This document shows positions 7,152-7,273 of a DNA stretch of 7,273 nucleotides, in pieces. The stretch is from assembly GCA_964618405.1 (NCBI GenBank), contig CAZUAY010000198.1, positions 1-7,273 of the forward strand, read 5' to 3'. The first letter of the stretch is position 1. Every line of letters begins with the position of its first letter. Source of the stretch: JBBQIY01 sp964618405 (GTDB lineage Bacteria > Verrucomicrobiota > Kiritimatiellia > RFP12 > UBA3636). The position numbers and the translations under genes are program-made. The notes beneath the pieces are model-generated. The model made no database searches. It was not told the DNA's origin and saw only the letters and a program-made list of their open reading frames with translations.

Positions 7152-7166
7152 GGCCTCGGTGAGGCC
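7152..7166. repeat. GGCCTC-GGT-GAGGCC palindrome
   Basis: Perfect 6-bp arms (7152-7157 and 7161-7166) around a GGT loop. The same loop is used by the palindrome nine bases further on. Confidence 0.6.
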
Positions 7167-7174
7167 GGAATCGT

Positions 7175-7193
7175 CCGCGATCGGTGATCGCGG
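7175..7193. repeat. CCGCGATC-GGT-GATCGCGG palindrome
   Basis: Perfect 8-bp arms (7175-7182 and 7186-7193) with a GGT loop. It is inverted relative to the related palindrome at 7095-7111. Confidence 0.65.
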
Positions 7194-7197
7194 CTAC

Positions 7198-7242
7198 AGG
7201 GGTATTCGACAAAGTTAGCGACAAAGCTCACGACAAAGTTTT
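7198..7242. repeat. 45-bp block with three 12-bp CGACAAA units, copy 2
   Basis: CGACAAA starts at 7207, 7219 and 7231, again at 12-bp period. Three substitutions distinguish it from the block at 7042-7086. It is followed by a T-run (7239-7245). Confidence 0.8.
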
Positions 7243-7253
7243 TTTCAAACGAA

Positions 7254-7273
7254 ACTACGCACTACACACTCAT
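7254..7273 (+). repeat. Possible further heptamer array at the window edge
   Basis: ACTACGC, ACTACAC and ACTCAT keep a 7-bp register and run off the window. The units are diverged from NACTMGC, so membership of the family is tentative. Confidence 0.35.

Noticed and set aside
7028..7231. Open minus-strand frame of 67 codons with repeated SFVANFVEYP/SFVANFVDYP-like peptide
   Set aside because: It is exactly the translation of the two 45-bp repeat blocks and intervening palindromes, has no ribosome-binding site, and its peptide repeat follows from the DNA repeat.
7042..7242. Iteron-type replication origin
   Set aside because: The 12-bp triplets recall iterons, but no DnaA box (TTATCCACA-like), AT-rich unwinding region or replication-protein gene is present.
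6960..7273. CRISPR array
   Set aside because: Repeat units are 7 or 12 bp in direct tandem and there are only two longer copies, with no regular unique spacers and no cas genes.

Overview
The window is a bacterial chromosomal segment of moderate GC. It is dominated by a minus-strand translation/transcription-factor operon that reads from the right side towards the left: nusA (6818 to 5541), infB (5544 to 2800), rbfA (2705 to 2286) and a small secreted-protein gene (2284 to 1487). A convergent plus-strand gene at the left (162-1313) encodes a protein of the NAT_N/GNAT_C acyltransferase-like family. No RNA gene, insertion sequence or CRISPR array was seen.

The source is probably a member of the PVC group, with Kiritimatiellota or Verrucomicrobiota favoured. 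This is inference, resting on recalled resemblance of the intergenic repeats (CGACAAA triplets, GGCATCCTGCC palindromes, NACTMGC heptamers) to those of such genomes and on the occurrence of NAT_N/GNAT_C proteins there. No marker gene in the window settles it.

Operon logic: NusA controls elongation, pausing and termination. IF-2 delivers initiator tRNA to the ribosome. RbfA matures the 30S subunit. nusA and infB overlap by ATGA, rbfA follows after 97 bp that contain a perfect stem-loop, and the last gene starts one base after the rbfA stop behind a strong Shine-Dalgarno. That last gene is the surprise. It encodes a signal-peptide protein whose C-terminal half keeps the spacing of the archaemetzincin zinc motif and its Met-turn but has lost most zinc ligands, so it looks like an exported pseudo-metallopeptidase tied to a cytoplasmic operon. 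rimP, often found just before nusA, is absent from the 455 bp upstream.

Non-coding parts: the 173-bp convergent gap (1314-1486) holds a 26-bp imperfect inverted repeat that may terminate both flanking genes. The 5' flank (1-161) carries heptamer repeats. The right end (about 6960-7273) is a dense mosaic: a long hairpin, 7-bp repeat arrays in both orientations, two near-identical 45-bp blocks each made of three 12-bp CGACAAA units, and three further small palindromes. This mosaic and the pseudo-metzincin are the most unusual items in the window.
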